NCBI GenBank assembly: GCA_009801085.1
Contig: VNWV01000001.1
Span: forward strand, 6,448,001 to 6,512,000
Direction: 5' to 3'
DNA length: 64,000 nt
Origin: Lasiodiplodia sp. COLG20
Taxonomy: Eukaryota > Ascomycota > Dothideomycetes > Botryosphaeriales > Botryosphaeriaceae
Part shown: positions 44,701-54,435 of the stretch, piece by piece
Numbering within the stretch: the first letter of the stretch is position 1
Layout of the letters: the number at the start of each line of letters is the position of its first letter
Position numbers and translations under genes: made by a program
Notes under the pieces: model-generated
What the model was told of the DNA's origin: nothing
What the model saw: the letters and a program-made list of their open reading frames with translations, nothing else
Database searches by the model: none

Positions 44701-47019
44701 AGCTCTGGTCGCTTGCCGACGCAGGCCATGGCGGTGGCTGAGACGGACAAGAAGGAGAAGAAGAAGCGGACTTCGCTATTCGGTAGCATCTTCGGTAGGT
44801 CCTCGTCCGCTCCATCTGCGGCGCGAGAGAAGGAGGAGAAGAAGAAGCTTCGCGGTAGCGATAGCAAAGGCAAACTATCGAAGCTGAGGAAGGTTGATAA
44901 CGCCAGCAGTAACAACCTTTCTGCTATCCAGCAACCCCAGGGGGCAATCACTGAGGCCAGAGATGCGGCTTACGCGCCCGTCCCGCAGCCTCCGATGATG
45001 GGCGGCTACCGTGACCTGAGGGAGACGGCAGCTGCGAACGAGGATGCTATGGAAGAGCAGCAGTCTCTGCAAAACGAGTTCTACGCATCTTCTGCCGAGC
45101 AACAGCCCCCTCCTCCGACAAGCACTGCTGGACCCGGCTACTATCCGCCTGGTCCTCTTCCTACCACTCAGCCTATGGGCTACCCTGGCCCTACTTCTGC
45201 TCCTGGCTTTGCGCCGTATCGCCATTCTCCCCCCGCGACTCGTACCCGTTACTACCAGCAGCAGCAGCCCCCTCAGCGTGCTCTCTCGCACGATCGTGCC
45301 TTGTGGCCCAATGGCGTTCCCCCGTCGTCGATCCCGCCGCAACCCCGTCGCTTCTCGGAGCAGATGCTGCAGCAGTATCCGCCGGCACCGACTCGTCCTT
45401 ACCAGACCCCTCCGCCACCCCAGCAGCAGTACAGCCGCCATCCCAGCCAGAGCAGCGATTACGGTGCAGCTCTTTCGCCGCAGATCTCGGCGATGACGCC
45501 GCCGCAGCCCGGAGAGTACCCTCCTCCGCAGCAGAGGCATCCGAGTAGCGGTGAAGAAATGATCGTGAGCCCCATCACGTCGAGGTCGTCGTCCAGTGGT
45601 CCTGGAGGCTATTTCGGACGGGTCAGTCCGGAGATGGAAAGGAGGAAGGGCCCGGTGAATGTGTTTGAGAGGCAGAGGCTGTGGCACCAGCAACAACAGA
45701 TGCAAGGGTCACCTGGCAGGCAGAGGGTGATGGGGAGAATCCAGGAACAAGTCCCGGTGGCGCCGTATCAGCAGCAGCGGCCGCCGCAACCACAGCTGCA
45801 GCAACCGTGGGGTCACCCCCCTTACCAACAGCAGCAGCGGCCCTACGAGCTCAGCCTACCCGGCACCACCACCGACTCCACTGACTCAGGCGAAGACGAC
45901 GAACGCGGCGCCGCCGCCGGGAACTCAGGGAAGAACGTCGTCAACGCGTGGTCGCCCCCGCCGCCCCCTCCGTCGTCGTACCCTGTCAGTGGTGGTCCTG
46001 CCGCTGCCGCCGCCGCCGCGTACCGAGAGGTCCTCCCGCGCGGCTACGCACCCATCACGACCGCCGCTACCGCCGCCGCCGCCACCGCTGCCATCAGCGG
46101 CGGCACGTTGCCCATCGCTACGCGCGTCGAGCCGCGGTGGAAGGAGATCTCGCCCGAAGAAGCGGAGACGGAGCTCGAGCGCCTACGCGAGCGGCAAGCG
46201 CAGGAGCGGCTTCTGGCCCAGGAACGGGAACGGGAGCGCGAGCGCGAGCGCGAGCGCGAGCGTGAACGCGAACGTGAACGCGAACGCGAGCTGGAGCTGG
46301 AGCGCGAACTCGAGCAGAAGCAGCTGCGCAACGTCCACCCGGTCTTCCGCCACAGCCCCAAGCCCAGCTTGAGCGGCAGCATCGTTCCGGTCGGTGGTGG
46401 TAGTAGCGGTGGCAGCAGTCCTCAGGTCAACAAGGTGCCTTCAACAGGCAATTCGCCCAGGCCTCCGCCCGGCTTCGAGGGCGTCGCGGCGGCGCATCAA
46501 CAGCATCAGCACCAGCACCACCATCCTCCTCAGCCGCAGAGGTACTCTGGTGGACCGGTCGTGACGGCCGCCGGCGGCTTGCAGATGGATCCGGCGTATG
46601 CGAAGGAGTACGGCATCCCCACCGGGCCACCGCCGCCGCCTCATCCAAGTGGAGCGGGGCTTCAGGAGCAGCATCAGCATCAGCCTGAGCCTGGCGACCA
46701 TGCTCACAAGGTTCCTGGCGGCGACAGCGACGATGACGATGACGACGAGGATCTCTACGCCGAGCCGACGTATCAGCTTCGCAGCAGGGAGTCCGGCCAG
46801 CAGGGCGCGCAGGCGCTGGAGCGCGCGCAGAGGGAAGCTGGCTCTTCGCCTCCGCCGCCGATGTCGACGGTTCCAGCGGAGCAGAAGGAGGGCGGTGAGA
46901 GGGAGAGGGAGACGAGAGACGGAAATGACAGGGACGACGCGGATGAGCCGGTCGTCATGCAGGCTGCGAGCTACCCTGGTATGGAATGGACGCCGAGATG
47001 GGATGGGACGATTGAGTGA
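41782..47019 (+). CDS. Very large low-complexity Ser/Pro/Gln-rich protein, 5' end unresolved
   Basis: One uninterrupted frame to the TGA at 47017-47019, about 1735 codons. The frame is open from 41749 but has no ATG until 42214, and the coding character begins well before that. A good acceptor (gtgcaaacag at 41804-41813) would start the exon at GCCTCTCGTAAC, so a short first exon upstream is likely. Visible parts: a basic segment RRFSLGRLRQRSKSASRSRS and PTSMILLEEPGSR near the start, repeated serine-rich SP motifs, two Lys-rich blocks (SGIFSPFKRSNSSD and KKRTSLFGSIFGRSSSAPSA), Pro/Gln-rich tracts, an Arg-Glu repeat and an acidic DSDDDDDDED. I do not recognise the protein; it looks like a disordered cytoskeletal or signalling scaffold. 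Confidence 0.7.
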   Translation: MKVDSIPVCKQASRNITPHDPSASSSNTTAASQAQPTPAPPSQPDALSTTAADATNPSVQPDSSHGAGPHVLSPLPPLDTASSQVASPSSAGPLNSSILQSPATPFDVEELGKEREQKKKRRFSLGRLRQRSKSASRSRSRPTSMILLEEPGSRAESTKSAAVQPPLPPPPPSQIPKDLVASEKHGKVDAKEEEKEKEAAEEPGKEGDKKEEKEEQATEDVREKQGSEMGKGAEEDMVNTRLSEDVDNHIRGSEGEKPAMAKDENASVDAVDFGADPGERADRPSSAETESQPAAASVIALSQAATEVTAAPRQSQEADSKKEGRVAEMNISRPISRQISAVNSPAGSRPVSSVGSASAGQFVAPEEWETLPDPASPVSRAFTQSPISRIGTPGHRSFAERAQSPIPRSVTPGNIAMPTAQYPAADFGRSGSQKGGKWERLGVLPSPNIEPLSWLDEKEKRRSLAAEQRMERVIESVVRNSTPVSVRSKGSAGSMGRFVTSGEEEVQARPSGEGDEDGGAKSSRQSFAQRANAGASSSRQSVRTRNSRGSIASLLPIPLDEMARKDLTLEDHELDRPKFDVSPIELDGTEAEARDEQLKAATPQRQTEQGEESYTAPDAHVGAQKSPSRASSSHYGAADSGEPIEQPPRLASPLQDISAAAAASDDAARQEDNSRKYQVSPVNPEFDAQPRPRPANRALEQAPRPFSYMEGQSTQEESLQQGYTGPRHGQRAPPPHGPNVPLDASMQRGTPYARRGPYSWQPGPYPPHQQPPPPRQGYQPPPSAPPGLEGRRQSLLLQGDGNDNFTRQDFDPRSYSSEFQLPGVGPPDHSENSELRQKRRSILGNIGGGSNNRTSPAGSNPNTPSSKSTERVNERINPQHVDQQAMLHRTFSYQSSVDESQLKLASASSGSKKGKETDGQKQKRQRSGIFSPFKRSNSSDPAKPIPPPEADRASPSVAPSQSKNGRKVLQRNASSGRLPTQAMAVAETDKKEKKKRTSLFGSIFGRSSSAPSAAREKEEKKKLRGSDSKGKLSKLRKVDNASSNNLSAIQQPQGAITEARDAAYAPVPQPPMMGGYRDLRETAAANEDAMEEQQSLQNEFYASSAEQQPPPPTSTAGPGYYPPGPLPTTQPMGYPGPTSAPGFAPYRHSPPATRTRYYQQQQPPQRALSHDRALWPNGVPPSSIPPQPRRFSEQMLQQYPPAPTRPYQTPPPPQQQYSRHPSQSSDYGAALSPQISAMTPPQPGEYPPPQQRHPSSGEEMIVSPITSRSSSSGPGGYFGRVSPEMERRKGPVNVFERQRLWHQQQQMQGSPGRQRVMGRIQEQVPVAPYQQQRPPQPQLQQPWGHPPYQQQQRPYELSLPGTTTDSTDSGEDDERGAAAGNSGKNVVNAWSPPPPPPSSYPVSGGPAAAAAAAYREVLPRGYAPITTAATAAAATAAISGGTLPIATRVEPRWKEISPEEAETELERLRERQAQERLLAQERERERERERERERERERERERELELERELEQKQLRNVHPVFRHSPKPSLSGSIVPVGGGSSGGSSPQVNKVPSTGNSPRPPPGFEGVAAAHQQHQHQHHHPPQPQRYSGGPVVTAAGGLQMDPAYAKEYGIPTGPPPPPHPSGAGLQEQHQHQPEPGDHAHKVPGGDSDDDDDDEDLYAEPTYQLRSRESGQQGAQALERAQREAGSSPPPPMSTVPAEQKEGGERERETRDGNDRDDADEPVVMQAASYPGMEWTPRWDGTIE
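46222..46290 (+). repeat. In-frame GAGCGN hexanucleotide repeat encoding an Arg-Glu tract
   Basis: Imperfect tandem gagcgc/gaacgt units inside the large gene, encoding alternating Glu and Arg for about 20 residues and flanked by LEREL-type sequence, so a long charged single alpha-helix is expected. Such repeats often vary in length between strains. Confidence 0.8.
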
Positions 47020-47934
47020 GAGGGAGTTGGTGGTATCGTCTGTTTTTGGACGTCGCGTTCTTTTCCTTAGTGTTTTTCCTTGTTCGCCTGTTGGTGTGGT
47101 GTTTAGTTGTTCCTGTTCATTCTGCTTTTCCTTGTGTTTTTCTCTTTTTACCCTGCTATTTCCTTGGGTTTGTGTTTCCTATCAGATTGCAGTGTCGTAC
47201 ACAAGGGTGACTTCAGTTGTTGATATCCAAGTTGTTAGTATCTGACAGTTAGGTTTTCTTTTGTTCCTCGCATTTGTTTATCGAGTTTTCCCTTATCAAA
47301 TCTCCTGTGGGAGGGGTGGCTTTGTCAAATCCTTTTTGGCCAAAGAAAAGTTGGCGATGGGGTCTTAATAAAAGGAATAATGGTGGTGGTTGTGTTGATC
47401 CGGGAGGCGCGGTAGTCTGACCTTTGTTACCAGTTTCCTTGTGTTGGTCCGCTCATTCTGTTGCGCTCTTGTTATTTCAAATCGTTTAAGATTCCCCATA
47501 CATGCGGGCGGAAGAAGCTGCCAAATTCATTCATTTGAGTTTTGCTTTTAATAAACAGCTGTTGTTACTTGGGTATATCGCTGTGTTGTGTTTCCGTTTA
47601 CTGGGGGGTTTTTATATTTTGGCGTTTGTAGCCTGCGGGCTTGCCTGCCTTCATTACCTTGGAGGGCTTTCTCTTTTTCCAGTTTGTTAATTCTTCTGTT
47701 CAATACTTAATTGGAGATAATTTGGAGATAGGTAATGGAGGCAGGTCCTCGCGTTGTTAGCGGCAATACCAACAACAAATAACCCGCGCCCTCATCTCGA
47801 TTTTCTATTGACCGGGTCCAAAAAGGTGCCACTTCAGGAACGCGCAACACACTCGACGAGTGTCTTGAGATGTTCTACCTGCTTGGTAATGTATATTTAT
47901 GGCCTAAGTCTTCGGGCTTGAACTACGCCGCCTC
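47020..47934. other. Intergenic region, T-rich
   Basis: T-rich sequence, likely the 3' UTR of the large gene, followed by unassigned sequence. No gene supported. Confidence 0.4.
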
Positions 47935-48243
47935 CTACCACGGGCATTCGACAAACTGGCTGCCCAAATTAATGCAGTCATCATTACCGCGGTGCCAGCA
48001 AGTGTCTGGGACGAAATTAGTTATTTCGGAAAAGTAGTATGAATTCCTAACTTACTGTCTGCGCACCGGCAGTAGTTGCCAATTCCTTGGTGAGGAGCCG
48101 CTCTGTGCCCTTTGTCAGCTTTCTGCCAGAAAACAGGAGTGGTGTATTAGAGCTTACGCGTTGTGGCATGGCCGCAAGGGCTCCTTGGCAATTGTGAAGC
48201 CGAAAATGGTGAGGAGGGTGAAGATGGTGGTGGGGAACTTCAT
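47935..48243 (-). CDS. Candidate small secreted cysteine-rich protein; reading frame not fully resolved
   Basis: Minus strand. The first exon (48243-48158) reads MKFPTTIFTLLTIFGFTIAK, a clear signal peptide, then EPLRPCHN. A middle piece (48122-48056) reads APHQGIGNYCRCAD, and a last piece (48005-47935) reads TCWHRGNDDCINLGSQFVEC then PW and stop. Six Cys in a very small protein resemble secreted effectors or toxin-like proteins. The second intron (48055-48006, gtaagt..cccag, 50 bp) joins the Cys pieces in frame. The first (48157-48123, gtaagc..ggcag) is only 35 bp and leaves the frame one base out. Either the splicing differs from my model or the gene is broken. It borders the repeat-rich stretch. 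Confidence 0.4.
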
Positions 48244-48439
48244 CTTGAGGAGGGTTCTTCTTTACAAAACTTGTCTTTGGTGTCTGTCGGATTGCTGAGA
48301 TTCTCAAGATGTTGGCACAAGTGGAATACTTAAGGTTTCCCGTCCAGCTGAATGCTTCGTTGGCATACCACGTAGCTCTGAAGCTTCGTTGGCGAGCGAC
48401 GTAGAAAGTGCCTGTTTGCTTCCTACGTTACATCCTGAA

Positions 48440-50940
48440 GGCAAGGCTCTGGTTTTAAAAAAAAAAAAAAAAAAAAAAAGAAACGCTCTCCGTCCACGTC
48501 CTGTAAGACAAGACGTCTGTGAAAGATCGTCTCGAACCTCTTAGCTTGTTTTGGTAAACTTGCAAAGCGCTTTGGTATCTTTATACTCGATGCTTAGCAT
48601 GGTGTTGAAAAGACGTTTAATAGTAAACGTCTTTTTCTTTTTTTTTCTCTCTGGATGATGTAGTACTATATATGCTTATACGTTATAGATAGATAAAGGT
48701 AGGTATTCTGACATTATATTTAATATCGCATATTTCTACCATTAAATTTCCATTCTTTTAAAACGAATCCAACGCGTCTTAGTCCAAGATTTCCGTAACA
48801 AGACGTGTTTTACTAAGATGTCAGGAGCAGACCATCTTACAAGACGATCTTGTCTTGATTGGCAAGACGTCTTGCCAACACAGAGCCCTGCCAGAAAGCA
48901 ATTTTCCGTTATTGGTTTGTACGATAGCTACTGCCTAATTAGTACCAGGCGTCCACTTTGGTATATATCTTGCGCGCATTCGCCTGAGCTCGGTCTTTCG
49001 ATGACGTTCGAAGTCTAGCTTTAGGGCTCAGAAGCGCTTCTACTATAGACTATAAGGGTAACTGGTGGATGGCGACGAGCCAGGAGAAGAAATTCTCCTG
49101 CTGATCGCCAGGGAAAGGTTGTTAGGGTTTCGTGTACTGCATGAGGCGCTAAGCTGTGCCGCACCCACAAAATACGTCGCCCCCAAACGCGACCCACTAA
49201 GCTCGTATACGGAGCGTGGCGGAATCTCATGACTGCTACTCGAAAGAAGGATATTGTTCCTGGTATCAGCTCGAGAAGCATTGATAGCTTTAAAGAAAAG
49301 GTGTCTGTGCTAGGTTGATACATACACTACTGTGTTGGCGATAAATACAACCGAATCTATCCTGTAAAACTCTATATTAAAGTTAAAATCTAGTTTATTA
49401 TCCCGCCGACTACGGTAAAGACTTTGAATTCTTCTCCGCATTCTTAATTTACCGCCAAGATTAAATTGGGATCTTCGGATTTTTTGGCGACGCCGCACCC
49501 GCAACCTTAAGGCAAACTGAAGCCGGAGACTTCGCCCCTACTCGGAGCTCACCGTTACACAGTACGAGTAACTGGCCCTGTTAGATCCTCCCTGCTGTGC
49601 CGCATCCGCTACCAAAAGAAAAAAAAAAAAAAGGGTAAACCCATTAAAGCTAGTGTACAAGCAAGTGGATACACCCTACCTACTGGAAGTAGCGAATGGT
49701 ACTACACCCGTGAAGAACACGAATCCGTTCTCATATGACTATGAGCCACGACACCATGCTGGCTCAGAGATGACTCGTTGCCAGTCTTTAGATGCAGAAC
49801 TTCTCTATAGGTAGACGGCTGAACCAACGAATTCTATCAGGATCAGGGCTCTACTTGTTAAGCAGATAGAGCCTTAGCTAATATTCTTCCCTTCGAGACA
49901 TATTTATTGAGCTAGACAGAGCCCAGCTCCTACAACATAACAAAGCGAACCTGCTGCAATCATCCTCGGACAAAAGGTCCGATCAGCCATTATCGCCATT
50001 CGTTTTTCTGTTTCCCTTCTCATTTCGCTGACGGTCCTCGCTTCGGTCGCAACGACTAAGCGGCGGATTGGGGTACGCGAATTGTCGGCTGCTCATTTCG
50101 AGTGTATACCACAGCATTGTGTTATTGATGCCAACTCCTATCACTATTGCGACTTTAGTTCCCAGGATTTTGAAAGGAAACGTTGTGATATCACAACCTC
50201 GGTGAGTAACCCTATGAAATAATGTCGAATGAAATGCTGACCAATATGAATAAAGTGTCTTGTCGCCGGCCATGAATGCAGTTTCGAGAATGAAGACCCC
50301 CGGATTAACTGCCAAATGCTCTTAGGGGCAAGCGGCCAAAGTTCATGTTACATATCAATCATCTTGAGCAGTGTTCTGTACCTAGTTGATAGTCAGTACC
50401 ATTTCATTCGCTTTCTTTACGCTCTTTCAGTATTGCAGCTCAGACATTTGTTTACACTAAGATATAGTCGAACTCCCACTGCTCCCTTCCTCTCCAACTT
50501 TCCTCACCCCATCAAATCCTGCTGTTCACTTTTTAACAACCCGCTTATTACCGAAAATAGTAAATTGGAGTTCCGTCCGCCTTAACCTGATTCTGTTCTC
50601 TACTTGACTCAATCTGTAAGTGCGGGTGCGCAGTAGACGCGCAGATGCCCCTCGCAATTTTCTATTGGCTGGTTCACGAGCACGTAGTATGTTTCAGGAA
50701 TCAGCACCGTAAAGTTGTTAGCCTAATCGGGGAATTCAGAAATGGTCTCGCGTAGCCTTTCCCTCATAAAACGTACACAGTATAAGGTGCAATCCATTGA
50801 ACTCAGACATGGTATGCTCCGCGGAGAAACTGAGAACGAGAGCTGTCGGGATGACGCACCAACACCACTTGACTCATAAGCTTTATAAGCCTAGTGGGGT
50901 CAGCAGGTGAGGGAATTAATACCTTAAGTAGGGATACTGT
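48440..50940. mobile_element. AT-rich repeat graveyard, transposon debris
   Basis: About 2.5 kb clearly richer in A+T than its neighbours, without an intact gene. It holds a 23-base A run at 48457-48479, repeated AAGACGT-type words between 48500 and 48880, a perfect 20-base palindrome at 48859-48878, an A-rich run near 49618-49633, and three occurrences of a gccgcaccc-like word near 49158, 49489 and 49595. No transposase or reverse-transcriptase domain was recognised. The pattern suggests old mobile elements eroded by C-to-T mutation, perhaps repeat-induced point mutation. Element classes cannot be named from the sequence alone. Confidence 0.45.
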
Positions 50941-50970
50941 AGCATCAAAGTTCGTCAAAACCTTCGTCTT

Positions 50971-52332
50971 ATGCATCGACATCTAATAGTAAGCAGAAGG
51001 CTTACAACCAACCTCATTGGCAGAACTTCAGGCGGGAGCCATCGGCACATCTCGGCAACTCCAACATCACGCGCAAGCTTACGCCCCTCAATCCTCCGCC
51101 CTGGTACAACCTCATCCGCTCCTCCGCCGCGGTATCCGACACCTCGGGCCATCGAAACTCCAGCAAGACAGATTTCCGAGCCCCACCCAACCACCGCCCG
51201 ATCCTTCTCCACCACCACCACCACCACCACCACCATGGCATCCCCCCTCCAAAAGAGCTACCCGTGGACCCAAACGCCCCTCATCATCAACGGGCCCATG
51301 GGCGGCTTCGCAGGGCCCGAGCTCGCCGCCGCCGTCACCAACGCCGGCGGCATCGGTTTCATCGCCGGGGGCCTGGACCTCAGCGCCCTCGACAAGCAAT
51401 GCGCCACATACCGCACGCTGCTGGCGCCACACATCAACGACGCCTACACCACCACCACCACCACCACCACCACCACCGGTAACGACAACGACAACGACAC
51501 CGTCCTCCCCGTCGGCCTCGGCTTCCTCTGCTTCGGCGCGCCGCTCGCCGACGCCGCCGCGCTGGTAGCCAAGCACCGGCCCGCGGCCGCCTGGCTCTTC
51601 GCGCCGCCGCAGCTGGCCGACCACGCGACGTGGGCGCGCGCGCTGCGCCACGCGTCCCCGCGCACGCAGATCTGGGTGCAGACGGGCGGCGTCGGCGCCG
51701 CGTTGCAGGTCGCGCGCGAAGCGCAGCCAGACGTCATCGTCCTGCAGGGCGCCGACGCCGGCGGCCACGGCTTCGAGCGCGGGGCCGGGATCGTGTCGCT
51801 GCTGCCTGAGGCCACGGACGCGCTGGCCGAGGCGGGGTTCGGAGGGATTAAGTTGGTCGCGGCGGGGGGCATTGTGGAGGCGAGGGGGGCGGCGGCGGCG
51901 CTGGCGTTGGGCGCGGAGGGCGTGGTGATGGGGACGCGGTTCCTCGCGTGCGACGAGGTCGTGCATGAGGGGTACAGGCGGCTGATTTTGGAGGCAAGGG
52001 ACGGCGGGCAGCGGACGGTGCGGTCGAAGGCGTTTGATGAGGCGAGGCCGGGGGGCAACTGTTGGCCGGAGATTTATGATGGGCGGGGGATTGAGAATAG
52101 GACGTATGCGGATTTCTTGAAGGGGGTGGATGGGGATGAGCTGAGGAGGTTGCATGCCGAGTCGCAGAAGAATGGGAAGGTTGCTGGGTTCGGCGAGGAA
52201 GAGCTCAGGGTTACCGTTTGGGCGGGCACCGGAGTTGGGCTGGTGAAGGAGATTCTGCCGGCTGGCAAGATTGTCGAGGATGTGAGGGAGGGGGCGAGGA
52301 AGGTGCTTAAGAATCTCAGTGCGCAGTTGTAG
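50971..52332 (+). CDS. Nitronate monooxygenase (2-nitropropane dioxygenase family), probable mitochondrial leader
   Basis: Single exon of 453 residues. The catalytic part starts at the second in-frame Met (51235, MASPLQKSYPWTQTPLIING): GPMGGFAGPELAAAVTNAGG and IGFIAGG bind FMN, DVIVLQGADAGGHG holds the catalytic His, and LVAAGGIVEARGAAAALALG and GVVMGTRFLACDE complete the TIM barrel. The preceding 88 residues are rich in Arg, Ser and Thr with almost no acidic residues and end in ARSFST, a good mitochondrial targeting sequence, which is why I prefer the ATG at 50971. The family oxidises toxic alkyl nitronates. Two trinucleotide tracts encode poly-Thr (about 51210-51234 and 51447-51477). Confidence 0.9.
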   Translation: MHRHLIVSRRLTTNLIGRTSGGSHRHISATPTSRASLRPSILRPGTTSSAPPPRYPTPRAIETPARQISEPHPTTARSFSTTTTTTTTMASPLQKSYPWTQTPLIINGPMGGFAGPELAAAVTNAGGIGFIAGGLDLSALDKQCATYRTLLAPHINDAYTTTTTTTTTTGNDNDNDTVLPVGLGFLCFGAPLADAAALVAKHRPAAAWLFAPPQLADHATWARALRHASPRTQIWVQTGGVGAALQVAREAQPDVIVLQGADAGGHGFERGAGIVSLLPEATDALAEAGFGGIKLVAAGGIVEARGAAAALALGAEGVVMGTRFLACDEVVHEGYRRLILEARDGGQRTVRSKAFDEARPGGNCWPEIYDGRGIENRTYADFLKGVDGDELRRLHAESQKNGKVAGFGEEELRVTVWAGTGVGLVKEILPAGKIVEDVREGARKVLKNLSAQL

Positions 52333-53233
52333 AGTGAGCTGGAAGACTTCGTGCCTTGGCACATAAGAGCGTCACGCATTGGACTTCGTGTCTTTTACTC
52401 AGTGTTCCTCCAGAGCCACCTGAATGATGCTAAAGTCTCTCCATTTACATCATTCCTCTCCTCGAAGCATGGGGTATTTGATACACGAGATGTTTACTCA
52501 CTTAACTTTTATACGGCTCTAATTTCTTGTGAGAAAGAGTCTCGTTTATCAAAGAAATCAAAGAATAGTCTGCAGAGATGATTGTGTATGTATACACGAC
52601 GTTTTCTCCTGATTAGCCATTTGATCGGCTTCACTTACCTTTTCTTCGTTTCTTTAGGTAATTGTGAACGTGTAAAGCAGGGTAAACCTACTATTACATG
52701 TCTTAGAGGGACTCAAGAGGCTCCACAGGGAGTCTGATATAATCACGTGAAAATCAAGACTGTTTGCTGCGAGGAGGAAGAAGCTGGAATAGGAAAGCAA
52801 GTGGGCAGGGGATGAGTTGCTTATCATGCGACGACTCAGTTTCCAGTGGCGGAGTTAAGCATAGGCCTAATGCCGATCGATCGTCGGTTTGCGTACAGCT
52901 GCATGAATCCTTCCCAGGCGCTCTGAGTCACCGTGTCTACTTTCAGCGGAAGCCAATGATCCGAGACAGCAAGATGATGAATTCATGCCGGAGAGGACGG
53001 AATGCGTGGAGCCGAGTGCCAATCGTCTGCTTTCTACCTGTAGTTTCGACATCATCTTCTATCGGTGGCTTTTCGGCGAAGATCCTGCTGCCAGTGAGCT
53101 AAATAATATAAAGTTGATAGCGTCGTGCCTTCTGTTGATCGAGTGACAGTTTATACTTTCTTCTCCGATCGTCAGTGGCTCAATCTCCGATCACACTCAC
53201 TAGCTTGTTAACCTTAATCCAAAGACAACTCAA
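52333..53233. other. Intergenic region with reductase promoter
   Basis: No gene supported. A TATA-like aataatataaag lies at about 53102-53113, some 120 bases before the reductase ATG. Confidence 0.4.
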
Positions 53234-54435
53234 ATGACGACCATCCAAGACCCCGCAATCCCAAAGGGATCGACAGTCCTGGTCACTGGGGTGAACGGTT
53301 TCATAGGCACGCATGTGGCCGACCAGTTCCTTCAATTAGGCTTTCGAGTCCGAGGCACGGTGCGGGACGTCAAGAAGAATGCTTGGGTCGCCGAATTTTT
53401 CGGGAAGACCTACGGGAGTGACCGGTTCGAGCTCGTCGCTGTACCCGACATATCCGCAAAGGGGGCTTTCTGCTCAGCCGTGAAAGGTGAGTTGCCCAGC
53501 CTGGGCACCGTTGGGTGGTGGTTACTGATATCGTGTCGATAGGGATCTCCGCTGTCATCCATGTAGCGTCGGACGTGTCGCTCGACCCTGATCCGAACAA
53601 GGTCATCCCCCCCGCCGTTGATGGCACGCTGAACGTACTGAAGACGGCAAACGACGAACCTACCGTGAAGCGGTTCGTCATCACCTCTTCATCGCTTGCC
53701 GCGTCGCTGCCGAACCTTAGCACCGAAGTCATCGTCACAAAGGATTCCTGGAACGAGCAAGCCATCCGCGCGGCCCGAGCGGATCCCCCCTATCTTCCGG
53801 AGCGATCTGAGGCCGTCTATGCAGCGAGCAAGGCTTTGGCGGAAAAGGCAGCATGGAAATTCTACCACGATGATCCCTCCAAGCGGTTGGACTTGATTGT
53901 TAACACGGGTATGAGATCTCAAAATGCGTCGGAGCGTTGGCCTAACCGATTACAGTGTTGCCTTGCGCGAACTTCGGAAAGATTCTTGACGTAGATAAGC
54001 AGGGCTATCCGTCCACGGCGGGATTTGTTGAACGCTTGTGGACCGGGAAGAATGTTGAACATATTGCCAGCATTCCACCGCGTAAGGACTTTGCCATCGA
54101 CCTCCCATAGACGAAGAAATGTTTACTGATGGAAAACAGATTATGCCATCGACGTGCAAGATTGCGCACGCCTCCATGTGGCAGCGGCCATCCACCCGGG
54201 CGTCGTTGGTGAGAGGATATTCGCTTACGGACAGCGATTCAACTATGACGTCATTCTAGATATCTTTCGGAAGCGGAACCCCGGCAGAGACTTCATCAGT
54301 AACTTTCAAAGTGAATGGGACCTGGCTGTGATCGAACCTCAAGCTCGGGCGGAGCAGCTGCTGCGCGATCTGGGCAGACAGGGGTTCACGCCGTTGGAGG
54401 AAAGCGTTCGTCTAACCATCGAAGTGCTTTCTTAG
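53234..54435 (+). CDS. NAD(P)-dependent epimerase/aldehyde reductase (extended SDR, Gre2/dihydroflavonol-reductase-like)
   Basis: Four exons, 53234-53486, 53543-53908, 53956-54081 and 54140-54435, with introns of 56, 47 and 58 bp; 346 residues, frames closing exactly. The Rossmann motif is TGVNGFIGTHV, with RGTVRD after beta-2 suggesting NADP preference. VIHVASDVS, RFVITSSSLAASLP (catalytic Ser) and YAASKALAEKAAW (Tyr-xxx-Lys) follow. YAIDVQDCARLHVAA is the usual C-terminal block of the fungal ketone/aldehyde reductases. It probably reduces aldehydes or ketones in the cytosol; the substrate is unknown. Confidence 0.9.

Noticed and set aside
48123..48157. 35-bp putative intron in the small secreted protein gene taken as certain
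   Set aside because: It is shorter than other introns here and leaves the frame one base out, so I list the gene only as a candidate.
51112..52362. Long minus-strand open frame (416 codons) opposite the nitronate monooxygenase
   Set aside because: It mirrors a very GC-rich gene with strong third-position bias, has Arg/Pro/Gly-rich nonsense composition and shows no domain.
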